Shown: piece after piece, positions 1 to 8,537 of the stretch
Numbering within the stretch: position 1 is the first letter of the stretch
Layout: each line of letters begins with the position of its first letter
From: Ahrensia sp.
Lineage (GTDB): Bacteria; Pseudomonadota; Alphaproteobacteria; Rhizobiales; Rhizobiaceae
Direction: 5' to 3'
Length of the DNA: 64,000 nucleotides
Assembly (NCBI GenBank): GCA_028817895.1
Contig: JAPPOQ010000030.1
Coordinates: 268,773-332,772 of the forward strand
The notes under the pieces: generated by a model
Database searches by the model: none
What the model was told of the DNA's origin: nothing
The model's input: the letters and a program-made list of their open reading frames with translations, nothing else
Made by a program: the position numbers and the translations under genes

Positions 1-351
1 CGACAGGCCGGTGATGACTTCCGGCATGACGAGCGGAGCATAGATCATGCCGGAGAACAAAAACCGTCCGCGAAAGCGGGTGTGGCGAACCAGCGCCGTG
101 GCCGCCATCGTGCCAAGCACCGTTGCGATGGATGCGGAAATGATCGCCACCCGAAACGTCACCCAGGCAGCATCCATGAGGCTGCGATTGGCGAACGCCT
201 CCGCATACCATTTGGCAGAAAACCCGGCCCAGACCGTGACCAGCCGCGATTCATTGAACGAATAGATGATCAACAGCAGGATCGGGATGTAGAGAAAAGC
301 GAAGCCAAACGTCACCGAGATGATGTTGAAGGCAGTCCATTTGCGGTTCAT
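1..351 (-). CDS. potI: PotI-like putrescine ABC transporter permease (3' end outside window)
   Basis: This is the N-terminal ~117 residues of an inner-membrane permease, with the rest beyond the window edge. The ATG at 351 overlaps the potH stop in a 4-bp ATGA junction, which fixes the start and implies translational coupling. The peptide begins MNRKWTAFNIISVTFGF, with a hydrophobic first helix ending in YIPILLLIIYSFN. It then has the typical binding-protein-dependent permease stretch (AIISASIATVLGT) and ends near a helix with APLVMPEVITGLS. By position (fourth in an F-G-H-I operon) and sequence it is the second permease of a putrescine importer. Family assignment is secure; the substrate rests on the PotF-like partner and is inferred. 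Confidence 0.88.
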   Translation of the reverse strand, partial: MNRKWTAFNIISVTFGFAFLYIPILLLIIYSFNESRLVTVWAGFSAKWYAEAFANRSLMDAAWVTFRVAIISASIATVLGTMAATALVRHTRFRGRFLFSGMIYAPLVMPEVITGLS

Positions 352-1268
352 CGGCCCGCCTCCCGGCCCCGAGCCTCGCTGCGCTGAAACAGCATGATCG
401 GTACGATAAGGATGAGCAGTAGGATGACCGCAACCGCTGACGACACGGGCCAGTCACGGTTCTGGAAGAATTCGTCAAAGAGCACGCGCCCGATCATCAG
501 CGTGTCCGAGCCGCCGAGCAGAGATGGAATGACGAACTCGCCAACTGCCGGAATGAAGACGAGTAGACTTCCGGCAACAATGCCGCTGAACGACAGCGGA
601 ACCGTAATCTTCCAGAAGGCCGCCATACGCGTGCAGCCAAGATCATTAGCCGCTTCCAACAATGTCGGGTCCTGCCGCTCAAGATTCGCGTAAAGCGGCA
701 AAACCATGAAAGGCAGGTAAGAATAGACGATGCCGACATAGACGGCGGTACTGGTGTTCAAAATGGTCAAAGGCTCGCCGATCACACCCAGCCAAAGCAG
801 AAACTGATTGAGCAGACCTTCCTTCTTCAGGATCCCGATCCAGGCATAGACCCGGATCAAAAAAGACGTCCAGAATGGCAGGACGACAAGCATGAGCAGC
901 GTCGGCCGCCAGTTTCGTGGCACCCGTGCCATGCCGTAGGCCAGAGGATAGCCCACCAATAGGCACAGAAATGTCGAAATTACCGCGATTTGCAGGCTCG
1001 AAAGATAAGCCTTCCAGTAAAGCGAATCCTGCGTAATGAAGACGTAGTTTGCGAAAGAGAATTGCTGGAGTTTAGCCCAGATATCCGCCAATCCATCAGA
1101 GAAGAAAAAGGCCGGAATATAGGGCGGCTGCGCGATGGCCGGTTCAGACAGGGAGAGCTTTGCTACCATGGCAAAGGGCGCCAGAAACAGCAGCAAGAGC
1201 CAGAGATAAGGCACCCAGATGGTGGCGCGTGAAACGATGCGTTGCAGCGGAGTTGGCGCCCCGGTCAT
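348..1268 (-). CDS. potH: PotH-like putrescine ABC transporter permease
   Basis: This 306-residue inner-membrane permease has about six hydrophobic helices; the first is near residues 17-38. The conserved EAA-type loop is present around LEAANDLGCTRMAAFWKITV, where the ATPase docks, and is followed by the PLSFSGIVAGSLLVFIPA helix. The length is normal for PotH/PotB permeases. It overlaps potG (ATGA) upstream and potI (ATGA) downstream, so the operon is tightly coupled. With PotF-like, PotG-like and PotI-like partners it should import putrescine. Puu-type putrescine catabolic genes further along (17214-19929) fit that substrate. The alternative is spermidine or another polyamine. Confidence 0.9.
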   Translation of the reverse strand: MTGAPTPLQRIVSRATIWVPYLWLLLLFLAPFAMVAKLSLSEPAIAQPPYIPAFFFSDGLADIWAKLQQFSFANYVFITQDSLYWKAYLSSLQIAVISTFLCLLVGYPLAYGMARVPRNWRPTLLMLVVLPFWTSFLIRVYAWIGILKKEGLLNQFLLWLGVIGEPLTILNTSTAVYVGIVYSYLPFMVLPLYANLERQDPTLLEAANDLGCTRMAAFWKITVPLSFSGIVAGSLLVFIPAVGEFVIPSLLGGSDTLMIGRVLFDEFFQNRDWPVSSAVAVILLLILIVPIMLFQRSEARGREAGR

Positions 1269-2407
1269 GAGGTCAGCAAACGCGCAGCGTCACGAGAACA
1301 ACTCAACCAGACACGATCCTCCCAGGTGATCCGGCTGCCGGACGTGAGGTCTCGATTCATCACCATCGCCTTGGCGAAATCACCATCGTCAAGCTTCACC
1401 TTGTAGATGGTCATGCCGCCCATATAGGCGATGTCCCAGACTTCGCCGGAAAGCAGATTGTCCGCCGATTTTGGCTTGGCCTTTGTGATCGCAAATTTCT
1501 CCGGCCTGATGGCAAACCATGCCGTGCTGCCGACCGACGGAACATCCTCGCTTGCAACTTTCAGCGAAACTCCACCTGCGGTTTCAAGTTGCACGAAACC
1601 TTTGGCGTGTTTGGCGACCGTGGTTTCGATCAAATCGATATCACCAAGAAAATCCGCGACATAGCGGTTAGTCGGGCGCTCATAGATTTCCATCGGCGGC
1701 GCGACCTGAACGATCTTACCCCGCTCCATAACGGCAATGCGATCAGCAACTGTCATGGCCTCTTCCTGATCATGCGTGACGATCAGGAAGGTGATGCCGA
1801 GCTGTTCCTGCAGTTCCATCAATTCGAACTGGGTTTCCTCGCGCAACTTGCGGTCGAGCGCACCGAGCGGTTCATCCAGCAGCAAAACCTTAGGCTGCTT
1901 GGCAAGCGAACGTGCCAGCGCCACGCGTTGTTTCTGCCCGCCGGAAAGCTGATCAGGCTTGCGACGCGCAAAGTCTTCCATCTTAACGAGCGCGAGCATG
2001 CGCCCAACCCGCTCTGCAATATCGGCCTTGGCCATACCCTCCTGCTTGAGGCCAAAGGCGATATTGGCCTCGACATTCATATGCGGGAACAACGCATAGG
2101 ACTGGAACATCATGTTGACCGGGCGCCGGTAGGGCGCGACACCGGCCAAGTCTTCGCCCGCCAGATGCAGCGAGCCTTCGGAGAGTTCCTCAAAGCCCGC
2201 CAGCATGCGCATCAGCGTCGTCTTCCCACAGCCGGATGGCCCGAGCAGAGCAAAAAACTCACGCTCGTAAATGTTGAGCGTGAGGTTATCAACGGCGACA
2301 ACATCGCCGTAGCGTTTCGTTACATTTTGAAACGTGATGAAGGGCTGCGCGTTCGGGTCGGTCCAGGGATGAAAACTGGACCGCTCAGGAAGCTGCGCAG
2401 CGCTCAT
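1265..2407 (-). CDS. potG: PotG-like polyamine ABC transporter ATP-binding protein
   Basis: This 380-residue cytoplasmic ATPase energises the PotFGHI importer. Walker A (GPSGCGKTT) is at residues 56-64, the ABC signature LSGGQ at about 154-158 and Walker B LLLDEP at 175-180. A C-terminal TOBE-type regulatory domain follows from about residue 290. An N-terminal extension of roughly 25 residues before the core is common in PotG/PotA proteins. The ATG at 2407 is 31 bp after the potF stop, and the 3' end overlaps potH by 4 bp. All catalytic motifs are intact. The family is certain; putrescine specificity comes from the operon. Confidence 0.92.
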   Translation of the reverse strand: MSAAQLPERSSFHPWTDPNAQPFITFQNVTKRYGDVVAVDNLTLNIYEREFFALLGPSGCGKTTLMRMLAGFEELSEGSLHLAGEDLAGVAPYRRPVNMMFQSYALFPHMNVEANIAFGLKQEGMAKADIAERVGRMLALVKMEDFARRKPDQLSGGQKQRVALARSLAKQPKVLLLDEPLGALDRKLREETQFELMELQEQLGITFLIVTHDQEEAMTVADRIAVMERGKIVQVAPPMEIYERPTNRYVADFLGDIDLIETTVAKHAKGFVQLETAGGVSLKVASEDVPSVGSTAWFAIRPEKFAITKAKPKSADNLLSGEVWDIAYMGGMTIYKVKLDDGDFAKAMVMNRDLTSGSRITWEDRVWLSCSRDAARLLTS

Positions 2408-2438
2408 AGTGTGTTCTGGGCGTGTTCGGGGCGATCGA

Positions 2439-3527
2439 TTACTGGCCCGTCTTCACCTTTGTCCATGCCCGGGTGACCGCACGCTGAACGCGCGCATTGT
2501 AAGGCGTGGTGATGTAGGTTTTGGCAAGTGTCGCATCGTCCGGATAGATCGCCGGATCTTCCAGCACTTCCTTGTCGAGCAACTCTTTGGACGCTGCATT
2601 GCCGTTGGCGTAGAACACGTAGTTCGAAGCCTTGGCGATCACCTCGGGGCGCATGATGTAGTTGATGAATTCATGCGCTTCCTCAACATTGTTGGCGTCC
2701 TTCGGGATCGCCATCATGTCGAACCACATCAACGCACCTTCCTTGGGAATGGCATAGCCAACCTCGACCCCCTTATCGGCTTCGGCGGCACGGTCGCGGG
2801 CCTGAAAAATGTCACCCGACCAGCCAACAGCCAGGCAGATGTCACCATTGGCCAGCGCGTTGATGTATTCCGACGAATGGAATTTCTGAACGTTTGGCGT
2901 CATTTTTTCCAGCAGCGCTTCGGCTTCCTTAATCTCATCAAGGTCCTTGCTGTCAGGATTTTTGCCCAGATAGTTCAGCGCGGCCGGAATAAGCTCTTCC
3001 GGGGCATCCAGAACATGCACGCCGCAGTCCTTATATTTGGCAAGTTGGTCGGGCTCGAAAACAGTTGACCACGAAACCACTTCGCCGCCACGTTCTTTCG
3101 CCGCGCCAACATTGTAGCCAATGCCCGTCGTGCCCCACATATAGTTGATAGCGTGCTGCCCGCCCGGATCGTACTTGTCCGTACGCGCGGAGATCACATC
3201 CCACATGTTGGAAAGATTGGGCAGTTTGGATTTGTCGAGCGGCTGGAACACACCGGCCTGAATCTGGCGAGCGAGGAATGTGCCTGACGGGACAACGATA
3301 TCGTAGCCAGTTCCACCAGCCAGAAGTTTGGTTTCCAGAATCTCATTTGAATCAAACGTGTCGTAGACGACCTTGACACCGGTTTCTTTTTCAAAGTCCT
3401 TCAGGATCGATTCATCAATATAGTCGGACCAGTTGTAGACATTCACGATCCGGTCTTCGGCCTGCGCCATGCCAGCGATAGCAATGATGGCGGATGTTGC
3501 TGCGAGGGTTCTCAGCACGGATTTCAT
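2439..3527 (-). CDS. potF: PotF-like periplasmic putrescine-binding protein
   Basis: This is a periplasmic binding protein of 362 residues. I chose the ATG at 3527 because it begins a clear Sec signal peptide (MKSVLRTLAATSAIIAIAG, cut after MAQA) and has a GGGAG ribosome binding site just upstream. An in-frame start at 3578 would add 17 residues before the signal peptide. The mature protein starts EDRIVNVYNWSDYIDE, the hallmark opening of PotF/PotD proteins, in which W and the acidic residues contact the polyamine. It heads the potFGHI operon, and its high-expression position fits a binding protein. Putrescine is the likeliest ligand; spermidine is possible. Confidence 0.9.
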   Translation of the reverse strand: MKSVLRTLAATSAIIAIAGMAQAEDRIVNVYNWSDYIDESILKDFEKETGVKVVYDTFDSNEILETKLLAGGTGYDIVVPSGTFLARQIQAGVFQPLDKSKLPNLSNMWDVISARTDKYDPGGQHAINYMWGTTGIGYNVGAAKERGGEVVSWSTVFEPDQLAKYKDCGVHVLDAPEELIPAALNYLGKNPDSKDLDEIKEAEALLEKMTPNVQKFHSSEYINALANGDICLAVGWSGDIFQARDRAAEADKGVEVGYAIPKEGALMWFDMMAIPKDANNVEEAHEFINYIMRPEVIAKASNYVFYANGNAASKELLDKEVLEDPAIYPDDATLAKTYITTPYNARVQRAVTRAWTKVKTGQ

Positions 3528-3604
3528 AGACAAGCTCCCATGGATACCGGCGAGCGACTGCCCGCCTTTGACCGTCAAACTAGGTCACTGTCTCCCGCCA
3601 ATGC

Positions 3605-3640
3605 AACAAAAAAGCCGCCCCGGAGGAGCGGCTTTCAATT
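3605..3640 (-). terminator. Rho-independent terminator after the lytic transglycosylase gene
   Basis: An 8-bp perfect stem (AAAGCCGC at 3611-3618 with GCGGCTTT at 3628-3635) encloses a nine-base loop. Read on the minus strand it is followed by a run of Ts, the As at about 3607-3613. It lies 26 bp past the stop of the gene at 3662-4477 and ahead of potF, so it separates the two minus-strand units. Confidence 0.85.
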
Positions 3641-3661
3641 CGTAATGAATGGAAGGACTTG

Positions 3662-4477
3662 TTACAGTGATGCGGCAAATTTCGCGATGGTGCGCTGATA
3701 AGCCGAAGAGGCGTTCCATTCGTGCAATACGTTGAAGTTACGTGTGCCCGGTTGGTAGCTGCCCATGGGTTGCCACCCTTTTTGACGCAGATAGTTGGCC
3801 GTTGAGGCCAGAACGTCTGCGGTGGAGCGGATCAGGTCGCGGCGTCCATTGCCATCATAATCCACGCCATAACGGATATAGTTTGCTGCCATGAACTGGG
3901 TCTGGCCGATCTCACCATGCCGCGCGCCGCGCATATTCTTGCGGGACACCCAGCCATTGTCGATGATCTTCAGCGCCGCCAAAAGATTGGGCCGGAAAAA
4001 ACCGGACCGGCGGCAGTCATGGGTCAAGGTGGCCAAAGAGGTCACAATGTCATGCTTGCCGGTAAAGCGGCCAAAGCCGGTTTCCATACCCCAGATCGAA
4101 GCGAGCACTTCGCGCTGAACACCATAGTTGCGCTCGATGGAGTCAAACAGCCGCTTGTGCTGACGCAATTTGCGCTTGGTGATGGGCGCCAAGCCCTTCG
4201 TCTTCTTTGCATAGAAGCGCTGGAACGAGCCAGAAGAACTGGCGGCTTTCCGGAAAGCGCGATTGACCCGGCGGTCAAACTTGATCACGCCGGGCGAGTA
4301 TTTCGTGCTCATCAGCGCATTGATGCCGCGCTTGCCCACGCCCTGTGAGCGAGCATATTGGGCGAAGTCCTTTTTGAACGCTTCAAATCCTGAACCTGAA
4401 TTGCTGCACTTTGCAGCATAGGCAGGACCGGCCAGCAGAGCGAAGGCTGCGGCGAAGAGAATGGATTTTTTGATCAT
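3662..4477 (-). CDS. Lytic murein transglycosylase, MltB family
   Basis: This enzyme cleaves peptidoglycan glycan strands to 1,6-anhydromuropeptides in the periplasm. The product is 271 residues from the ATG at 4477, preceded by a good GAGGAA site; an in-frame start at 4540 would precede the signal peptide and is unlikely. A signal peptide (MIKKSILFAAAFALLAGPAYA) is followed by a cysteine two residues later, but no good lipobox. The catalytic glutamate lies in GMETGFGRF, and downstream GEIGQTQFMAANY and DYDGNGRRDL match the SLT_2/MltB domain. The usual C-terminal peptidoglycan-binding domain of longer homologues is absent. It is monocistronic with its own terminator. Confidence 0.9.
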   Translation of the reverse strand: MIKKSILFAAAFALLAGPAYAAKCSNSGSGFEAFKKDFAQYARSQGVGKRGINALMSTKYSPGVIKFDRRVNRAFRKAASSSGSFQRFYAKKTKGLAPITKRKLRQHKRLFDSIERNYGVQREVLASIWGMETGFGRFTGKHDIVTSLATLTHDCRRSGFFRPNLLAALKIIDNGWVSRKNMRGARHGEIGQTQFMAANYIRYGVDYDGNGRRDLIRSTADVLASTANYLRQKGWQPMGSYQPGTRNFNVLHEWNASSAYQRTIAKFAASL

Positions 4478-4670
4478 GCGTTCCTCGTCGGTCGGTTCCG
4501 TGCGTGATGCGGAACCGTCCTTGGCTCGCATGAACTGCATCGGAGAATCAATGTCGTCCGCCCCAAGGCGTTATGTCAGGCCTTGCCCGTCTCAAGCAAT
4601 GGCTCATCTCAACGCATTGTCTGGTGTCTGCGACGAACATGACGACATTATGCCCGAACACTCTTAACGT

Positions 4671-6191
4671 TCAGGTAAGACCGTAGGCGCCGAAGCCCTG
4701 CACGAGATCATCAAGACCCAGCGGGCGTGTGATGGGCGGGGCAGAGCGGGCCACACAGTCTTGTCGTTCACACAGCCGGCAGGCCGGTCCGATCGCAATC
4801 GGGCTTTGCAGTTGCGGGTCGGGCAACAGCCTGGCATGCGAAATCATCCTCGTATGCACATCGCCGGAAGCTATGATGGCCCCACGCTTCGAAGCGCCGG
4901 AAGCTGCCTGCAAGACTTCCCGCGCATGCGTATCTTCAATACCCAACAAAACGGCCATGCGGCGCGGTCTCTCCCCCGCTCCCGCCAACGGCCCATCAAC
5001 CGTTCGCGCCATTGTCAGATAGACATCACCGTCCGGGTTCGCGACGCGCTCGGCAACCACCTCATCGGGCCTTGCGAAAACCGCATGCACGGCGAGTTTC
5101 GGGCAGTGACCTCCGAAACGGGACAACGGAAATCCCTTCGCGCCCACGCGCCGCATGATCGTGCCGGACTGGTCGACTTCCATGGCGAAAAAGGGCAGCC
5201 CGGCGCGTCGGCCCGCGCTTTTGTCCTGCAATGACACAAGGCGATGCGCGACCTGAGCGAAATTCGTCTCAAACCGCCCCGCCAGAATCATCGGATCATA
5301 ATGCACGCGCTCCGCCGTACGCAGCATGCGCTCATAGGGCATGAGCACCGCCAGCGCGGCATAGCGCGCCAGTTCCATACGAGCGAGGCGCCGCGCTTCA
5401 TCCCCCTCTATCGACAATAGATCGACTTCCTCATCGACGATACTGGATTCGCGCCTCAGGATCAGTTCTTGCGCCAGAAGCTCCGCCCGTTCCGTTCTCG
5501 GCAGCCGTTCCGATACAAGCAGGCGATTGGAATGACGGTCAAACCGTTTGCGCCAAACCGGCATTGTTTCGACCGGCAAAACCTGAACCGAAATACCGTG
5601 ATCCGCGCGCAGCAAATGACAGAGCGCCGCCATCTTTCCGCGCTGACCATCCAAAGCCGAAGCGACCCGCGCTGCCGCATTCTCCAGCGCCGGAAAGCAC
5701 CAGGGCTGCGCCTCAAGCGCTGAACGCACCACGTCAAGCGGCAGCCTGTTGGTTTCACCGGGCGAAGACGAACCAGACACCATACCGCCCTCACCCATGA
5801 GCCGCGACAGGTCGGACAAACGCTCCTGCTGTTCACGATAGGCGCGATAGAGCTTGACGATCCCAATGGCGGCATTTGGTGCGCCTTCGGAAATTTCCAG
5901 AAGCTCCGTGTCGCCAGGAAGTTCACCCGAAAGCAGCGGGTCGACAAACACTTCTTTGAGCGCTGCAACCGAGCCACCCTCCCCCGATGGCTGAAGCGCA
6001 GCGACATCGATCTCGTAGGTCGAGACCAGTTTGAGCACGAGTTGCGCGGTGAGTGGCCGTTGATTGCGCTCAATCAGATTGAGGTAGCTTGGCGAAATGG
6101 CAAGTTCTTCCGCCATGGCTGTCTGAGTTAGGCCGCGTTCCATGCGCAATCGGCGAATGCGTGGCCCGGCGAAGATCTTGGCATCAGCCAT
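4671..6191 (-). CDS. ScfR/RamB-type XRE-family transcriptional regulator
   Basis: This 506-residue DNA-binding regulator belongs to the short-chain acyl-CoA/glyoxylate-shunt regulator family (COG3800: ScfR, RamB, PrpR-like). An XRE helix-turn-helix occupies about residues 10-62 (RLRMERGLTQTAMAEEL, ISPSYLNLIERNQRP). A long middle region resembles the IrrE/DUF955 fold without an obvious HExxH zinc site. The C-terminal part is a DUF2083-like module with a cysteine pattern (CRLCERQDC, residues ~470-478). It lies divergently from the aceA side, the standard arrangement for regulators of isocitrate lyase. TTTTACAAA repeats just upstream of its start are candidate operators. The family is confident; regulation of aceA is inferred from position. 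Confidence 0.85.
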   Translation of the reverse strand: MADAKIFAGPRIRRLRMERGLTQTAMAEELAISPSYLNLIERNQRPLTAQLVLKLVSTYEIDVAALQPSGEGGSVAALKEVFVDPLLSGELPGDTELLEISEGAPNAAIGIVKLYRAYREQQERLSDLSRLMGEGGMVSGSSSPGETNRLPLDVVRSALEAQPWCFPALENAAARVASALDGQRGKMAALCHLLRADHGISVQVLPVETMPVWRKRFDRHSNRLLVSERLPRTERAELLAQELILRRESSIVDEEVDLLSIEGDEARRLARMELARYAALAVLMPYERMLRTAERVHYDPMILAGRFETNFAQVAHRLVSLQDKSAGRRAGLPFFAMEVDQSGTIMRRVGAKGFPLSRFGGHCPKLAVHAVFARPDEVVAERVANPDGDVYLTMARTVDGPLAGAGERPRRMAVLLGIEDTHAREVLQAASGASKRGAIIASGDVHTRMISHARLLPDPQLQSPIAIGPACRLCERQDCVARSAPPITRPLGLDDLVQGFGAYGLT

Positions 6192-6199
6192 GTCCAGAT

Positions 6200-6225
6200 T
6201 TTTACAAATGTGACAATTTTACAAA
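6200..6225. promoter_or_regulatory. Direct repeats TTTTACAAA, candidate ScfR operator
   Basis: Two exact copies of TTTTACAAA (6200-6208 and 6217-6225) lie 17 bp apart around TGTGACAA, immediately upstream of the regulator's ATG at 6191. A second TGTGACAA occurs near 6356, in front of the small gene and aceA. Spacing and position suit an autoregulatory or divergent operator. No binding is shown; this is pattern plus position. Confidence 0.4.
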
Positions 6226-6413
6226 CGCATACGCCTCATTCTTTGACAAAACAACACTAATTCGGGCAATTCCGGCATGATTTGCCCGCACGCAAGGCGG
6301 ATGACGTGTTAATTGTCCCCTCACCAACAGTCACACAGGCCATTTTAAGGCCATTGTGACAAAATCAACAGGCTTTGCATCGCGCGGGGCCGCTCCAAGG
6401 AAAGGGCTTAGCC

Positions 6414-6668
6414 ATGACCGAGACCGTCACCCCCATCAAGAAAGCCAAGCAGCGCGCTGCTGACATTTCCAACGAGCGTGAGTCGGCCGTATCCGGCGAT
6501 CAGGAAATGGCGATCCGTCAATTGGCCAATGATCTTCACCGCCTCAACCATGCCGTCATGAAGGCCGTTGATGCGGGCGTTTCCGTCGAACTGGTGCGCT
6601 CCGCCCGCCATCACGGCGGCAACGGCAACTGGGGTGACATGATGGTGCCCGTGATCGTCAAGGGCTGA
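6414..6668 (+). CDS. Small conserved-looking protein of unknown function upstream of aceA
   Basis: This is an 84-residue soluble protein with no recognised domain. The ATG at 6414 has a GGAAAGGG site upstream; an in-frame start at 6375 has none as good. The sequence is amphipathic, with a predicted helical middle (QEMAIRQLANDLHRLNHAVMK) and a Gly/His-rich segment (ARHHGGNGNWGD) before MMVPVIVKG. It sits between the divergent ScfR-type regulator and isocitrate lyase, 147 bp ahead of aceA and co-oriented, so it may share the promoter. Coding bias is strong. I do not recognise a function; a small modulator of the shunt is only a guess. Confidence 0.7.
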   Translation: MTETVTPIKKAKQRAADISNERESAVSGDQEMAIRQLANDLHRLNHAVMKAVDAGVSVELVRSARHHGGNGNWGDMMVPVIVKG

Positions 6669-6815
6669 CGCTACCAAGGCCGCAATCGAACCAACAGCGC
6701 GATCGGTCGAAGCAGCCGATCACGGGCCAACCACACCAAACCAACGATATGTGAAGCCGCCCGGCGCGACGTAGACCTCAATGCGCGGGCGCGCTGATCC
6801 TGAGAGGGGAAGACA

Positions 6816-8408
6816 ATGACCTACACACAACAAATTGCGCAGGCTAAGGGCCTGATTGAGAAAAACGGGACGCCCTGGAGCGGTATCGACGGTGAATCCG
6901 TCGCCCGCATGCGCCTGCAAAATCGCTTCAACACCGGCCTCGACATCGCCAAATACACCGCCGGTGTGATGCGCCGCGACATGGCCGCCTATGACGCTGA
7001 CCCGGCCGATTACACCCAATCGCTGGGGTGCTGGCACGGCTTCATTGGCCAGCAGAAGCTGATCTCCATCAAAAAGCATTTTGGCAGCACAAAGGGCCGC
7101 TACCTTTATCTTTCCGGCTGGATGGTCGCCGCCCTGCGCTCTGAGTTCGGCCCCCTGCCCGACCAGTCCATGCATGAGAAAACCTCCGTGCCGGCGCTGA
7201 TCGAAGAGCTATACACCTTCCTGAAACAGGCCGATGCCCGCGAGCTTGGCGGCATGTTCCGCGACCTCGACAAGGCCCGCGCCGCCGGAAACGAGCTGGA
7301 AGCCAAGCGCATCGAGCGCGACATCGACAATTACGAAACCCATGTCGTGCCGATCATCGCCGATATCGATGCCGGTTTCGGCAATGCGGAAGCGACCTAT
7401 CTGCTCGCCAAGAAGATGATAGAAGCCGGTGCCTGCGCGCTGCAAATCGAAAACCAGGTGTCGGATGAAAAGCAGTGCGGCCACCAGGACGGCAAGGTGA
7501 CCGTTCCGCATGAGGATTTCATCGCCAAAATCCGCGCCTGTCGCTACGCCTTCCTGGAACTGGGCGTGGATGACGGTGTCATCGTCACACGCACCGATTC
7601 CCTCGGCGCCGGTCTCACCAAGCAGATCGCTGTGAGCCACGAGCCGGGCGATCTGGGCGACCAGTACAATTCCTTCCTCGACTGCGAGGAGATTTCGGCA
7701 GACGACCTCGGCACCAATGATGTCGTCATCAAGCGCGACGGCAAATTGCTGCGCCCCAAGCGTCTGCCGTCGAACCTGTTCCAGTTCCGCGAAGGCACGG
7801 GCGCTGACCGCGTTGTCATGGACTGTATCGCATCGCTGGAAAACGGTGCTGACCTGCTGTGGATCGAGACCGAGAAGCCGCATGTCGAGCAAATCGCATC
7901 CATGGTGGACCGGGTTCGCGAAGTGCACCCCAATGCCAAGCTCGTCTACAACAATTCGCCGAGCTTCAACTGGACGCTGAATTTCCGCCAGCAGGTCTAT
8001 GATGCCTGGGAAGCGGAAGGCCGCGACCTCACCGGCTATGAGCGCGACCAGCTTATGGGCGTGCAATATGACGACACGGAACTTGCCGCCGAGGCTGACG
8101 AGAAAATCCGCACCTTCCAGCGCGACGGTTCGGCCCGGGCCGGGATTTTCCACCACCTCATCACGCTGCCGACCTATCACACGGCTGCTTTGTCGACCGA
8201 CAATCTCGCCAAGGAATATTTCGGCGACCAGGCGATGCTTGGTTACGTCGCTGGGGTCCAGCGTCAGGAAATTCGCCAGGGCATTGCCTGCGTGAAGCAC
8301 CAGAACATGGCCGGTTCCGACATGGGCGACGACCACAAGGAATATTTCGCCGGAGACGCTGCGCTGAAAGCGGCTGGCGAAGACAACACGATGAATCAAT
8401 TCGCCTGA
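6816..8408 (+). CDS. aceA: Isocitrate lyase (long form)
   Basis: Cleaves isocitrate to glyoxylate and succinate, the first glyoxylate-shunt step for growth on acetate, fatty acids or alkanes. The product is 530 residues, the longer isocitrate lyase type, about 100 residues above the E. coli enzyme. The catalytic segment has CGH at residues 221-223, in the context DEKQCGHQDGK. The Mg-binding region DIDAGFGN is at about 183-190, and NNSPSFNW lies further on. The ATG has a GAGGGGAAG ribosome site. A strong terminator follows. AlkB at 21623 and the ketosynthase at 23342 suggest the cell uses fatty or alkane carbon, which this enzyme would serve. Confidence 0.96.
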   Translation: MTYTQQIAQAKGLIEKNGTPWSGIDGESVARMRLQNRFNTGLDIAKYTAGVMRRDMAAYDADPADYTQSLGCWHGFIGQQKLISIKKHFGSTKGRYLYLSGWMVAALRSEFGPLPDQSMHEKTSVPALIEELYTFLKQADARELGGMFRDLDKARAAGNELEAKRIERDIDNYETHVVPIIADIDAGFGNAEATYLLAKKMIEAGACALQIENQVSDEKQCGHQDGKVTVPHEDFIAKIRACRYAFLELGVDDGVIVTRTDSLGAGLTKQIAVSHEPGDLGDQYNSFLDCEEISADDLGTNDVVIKRDGKLLRPKRLPSNLFQFREGTGADRVVMDCIASLENGADLLWIETEKPHVEQIASMVDRVREVHPNAKLVYNNSPSFNWTLNFRQQVYDAWEAEGRDLTGYERDQLMGVQYDDTELAAEADEKIRTFQRDGSARAGIFHHLITLPTYHTAALSTDNLAKEYFGDQAMLGYVAGVQRQEIRQGIACVKHQNMAGSDMGDDHKEYFAGDAALKAAGEDNTMNQFA

Positions 8409-8507
8409 CGGCAGCAGGGCTGAACTCCCCGAACAGAACACCTTCATCGCTTTGGCTGGCGGGTCGGCACCTCCTCCCAACCGCCACCACCCGCCGAAGA
8501 CTACAAG

Positions 8508-8533
8508 CCGCCCGGAAAACCGGGCGGTTTTTT
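8508..8533 (+). terminator. Rho-independent terminator of aceA
   Basis: A perfect 8-bp GC stem, CCGCCCGG (8508-8515) with CCGGGCGG (8520-8527), has an AAAA loop and is followed by six Ts (8528-8533). It lies 100 bp after the aceA stop and only 5 bp from the end of the convergent restriction-modification gene. Confidence 0.95.
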
Positions 8534-8537
8534 GCCG

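Noticed and set aside
6699..6725. GATCGG...CCGATC hairpin between the small gene and aceA
   Set aside because: The six-base stem without a T-run is weak; not called as terminator or attenuator.
7209..8480. 423-residue open frame on the minus strand
   Set aside because: Antisense shadow of aceA, produced by its strong third-position GC bias.
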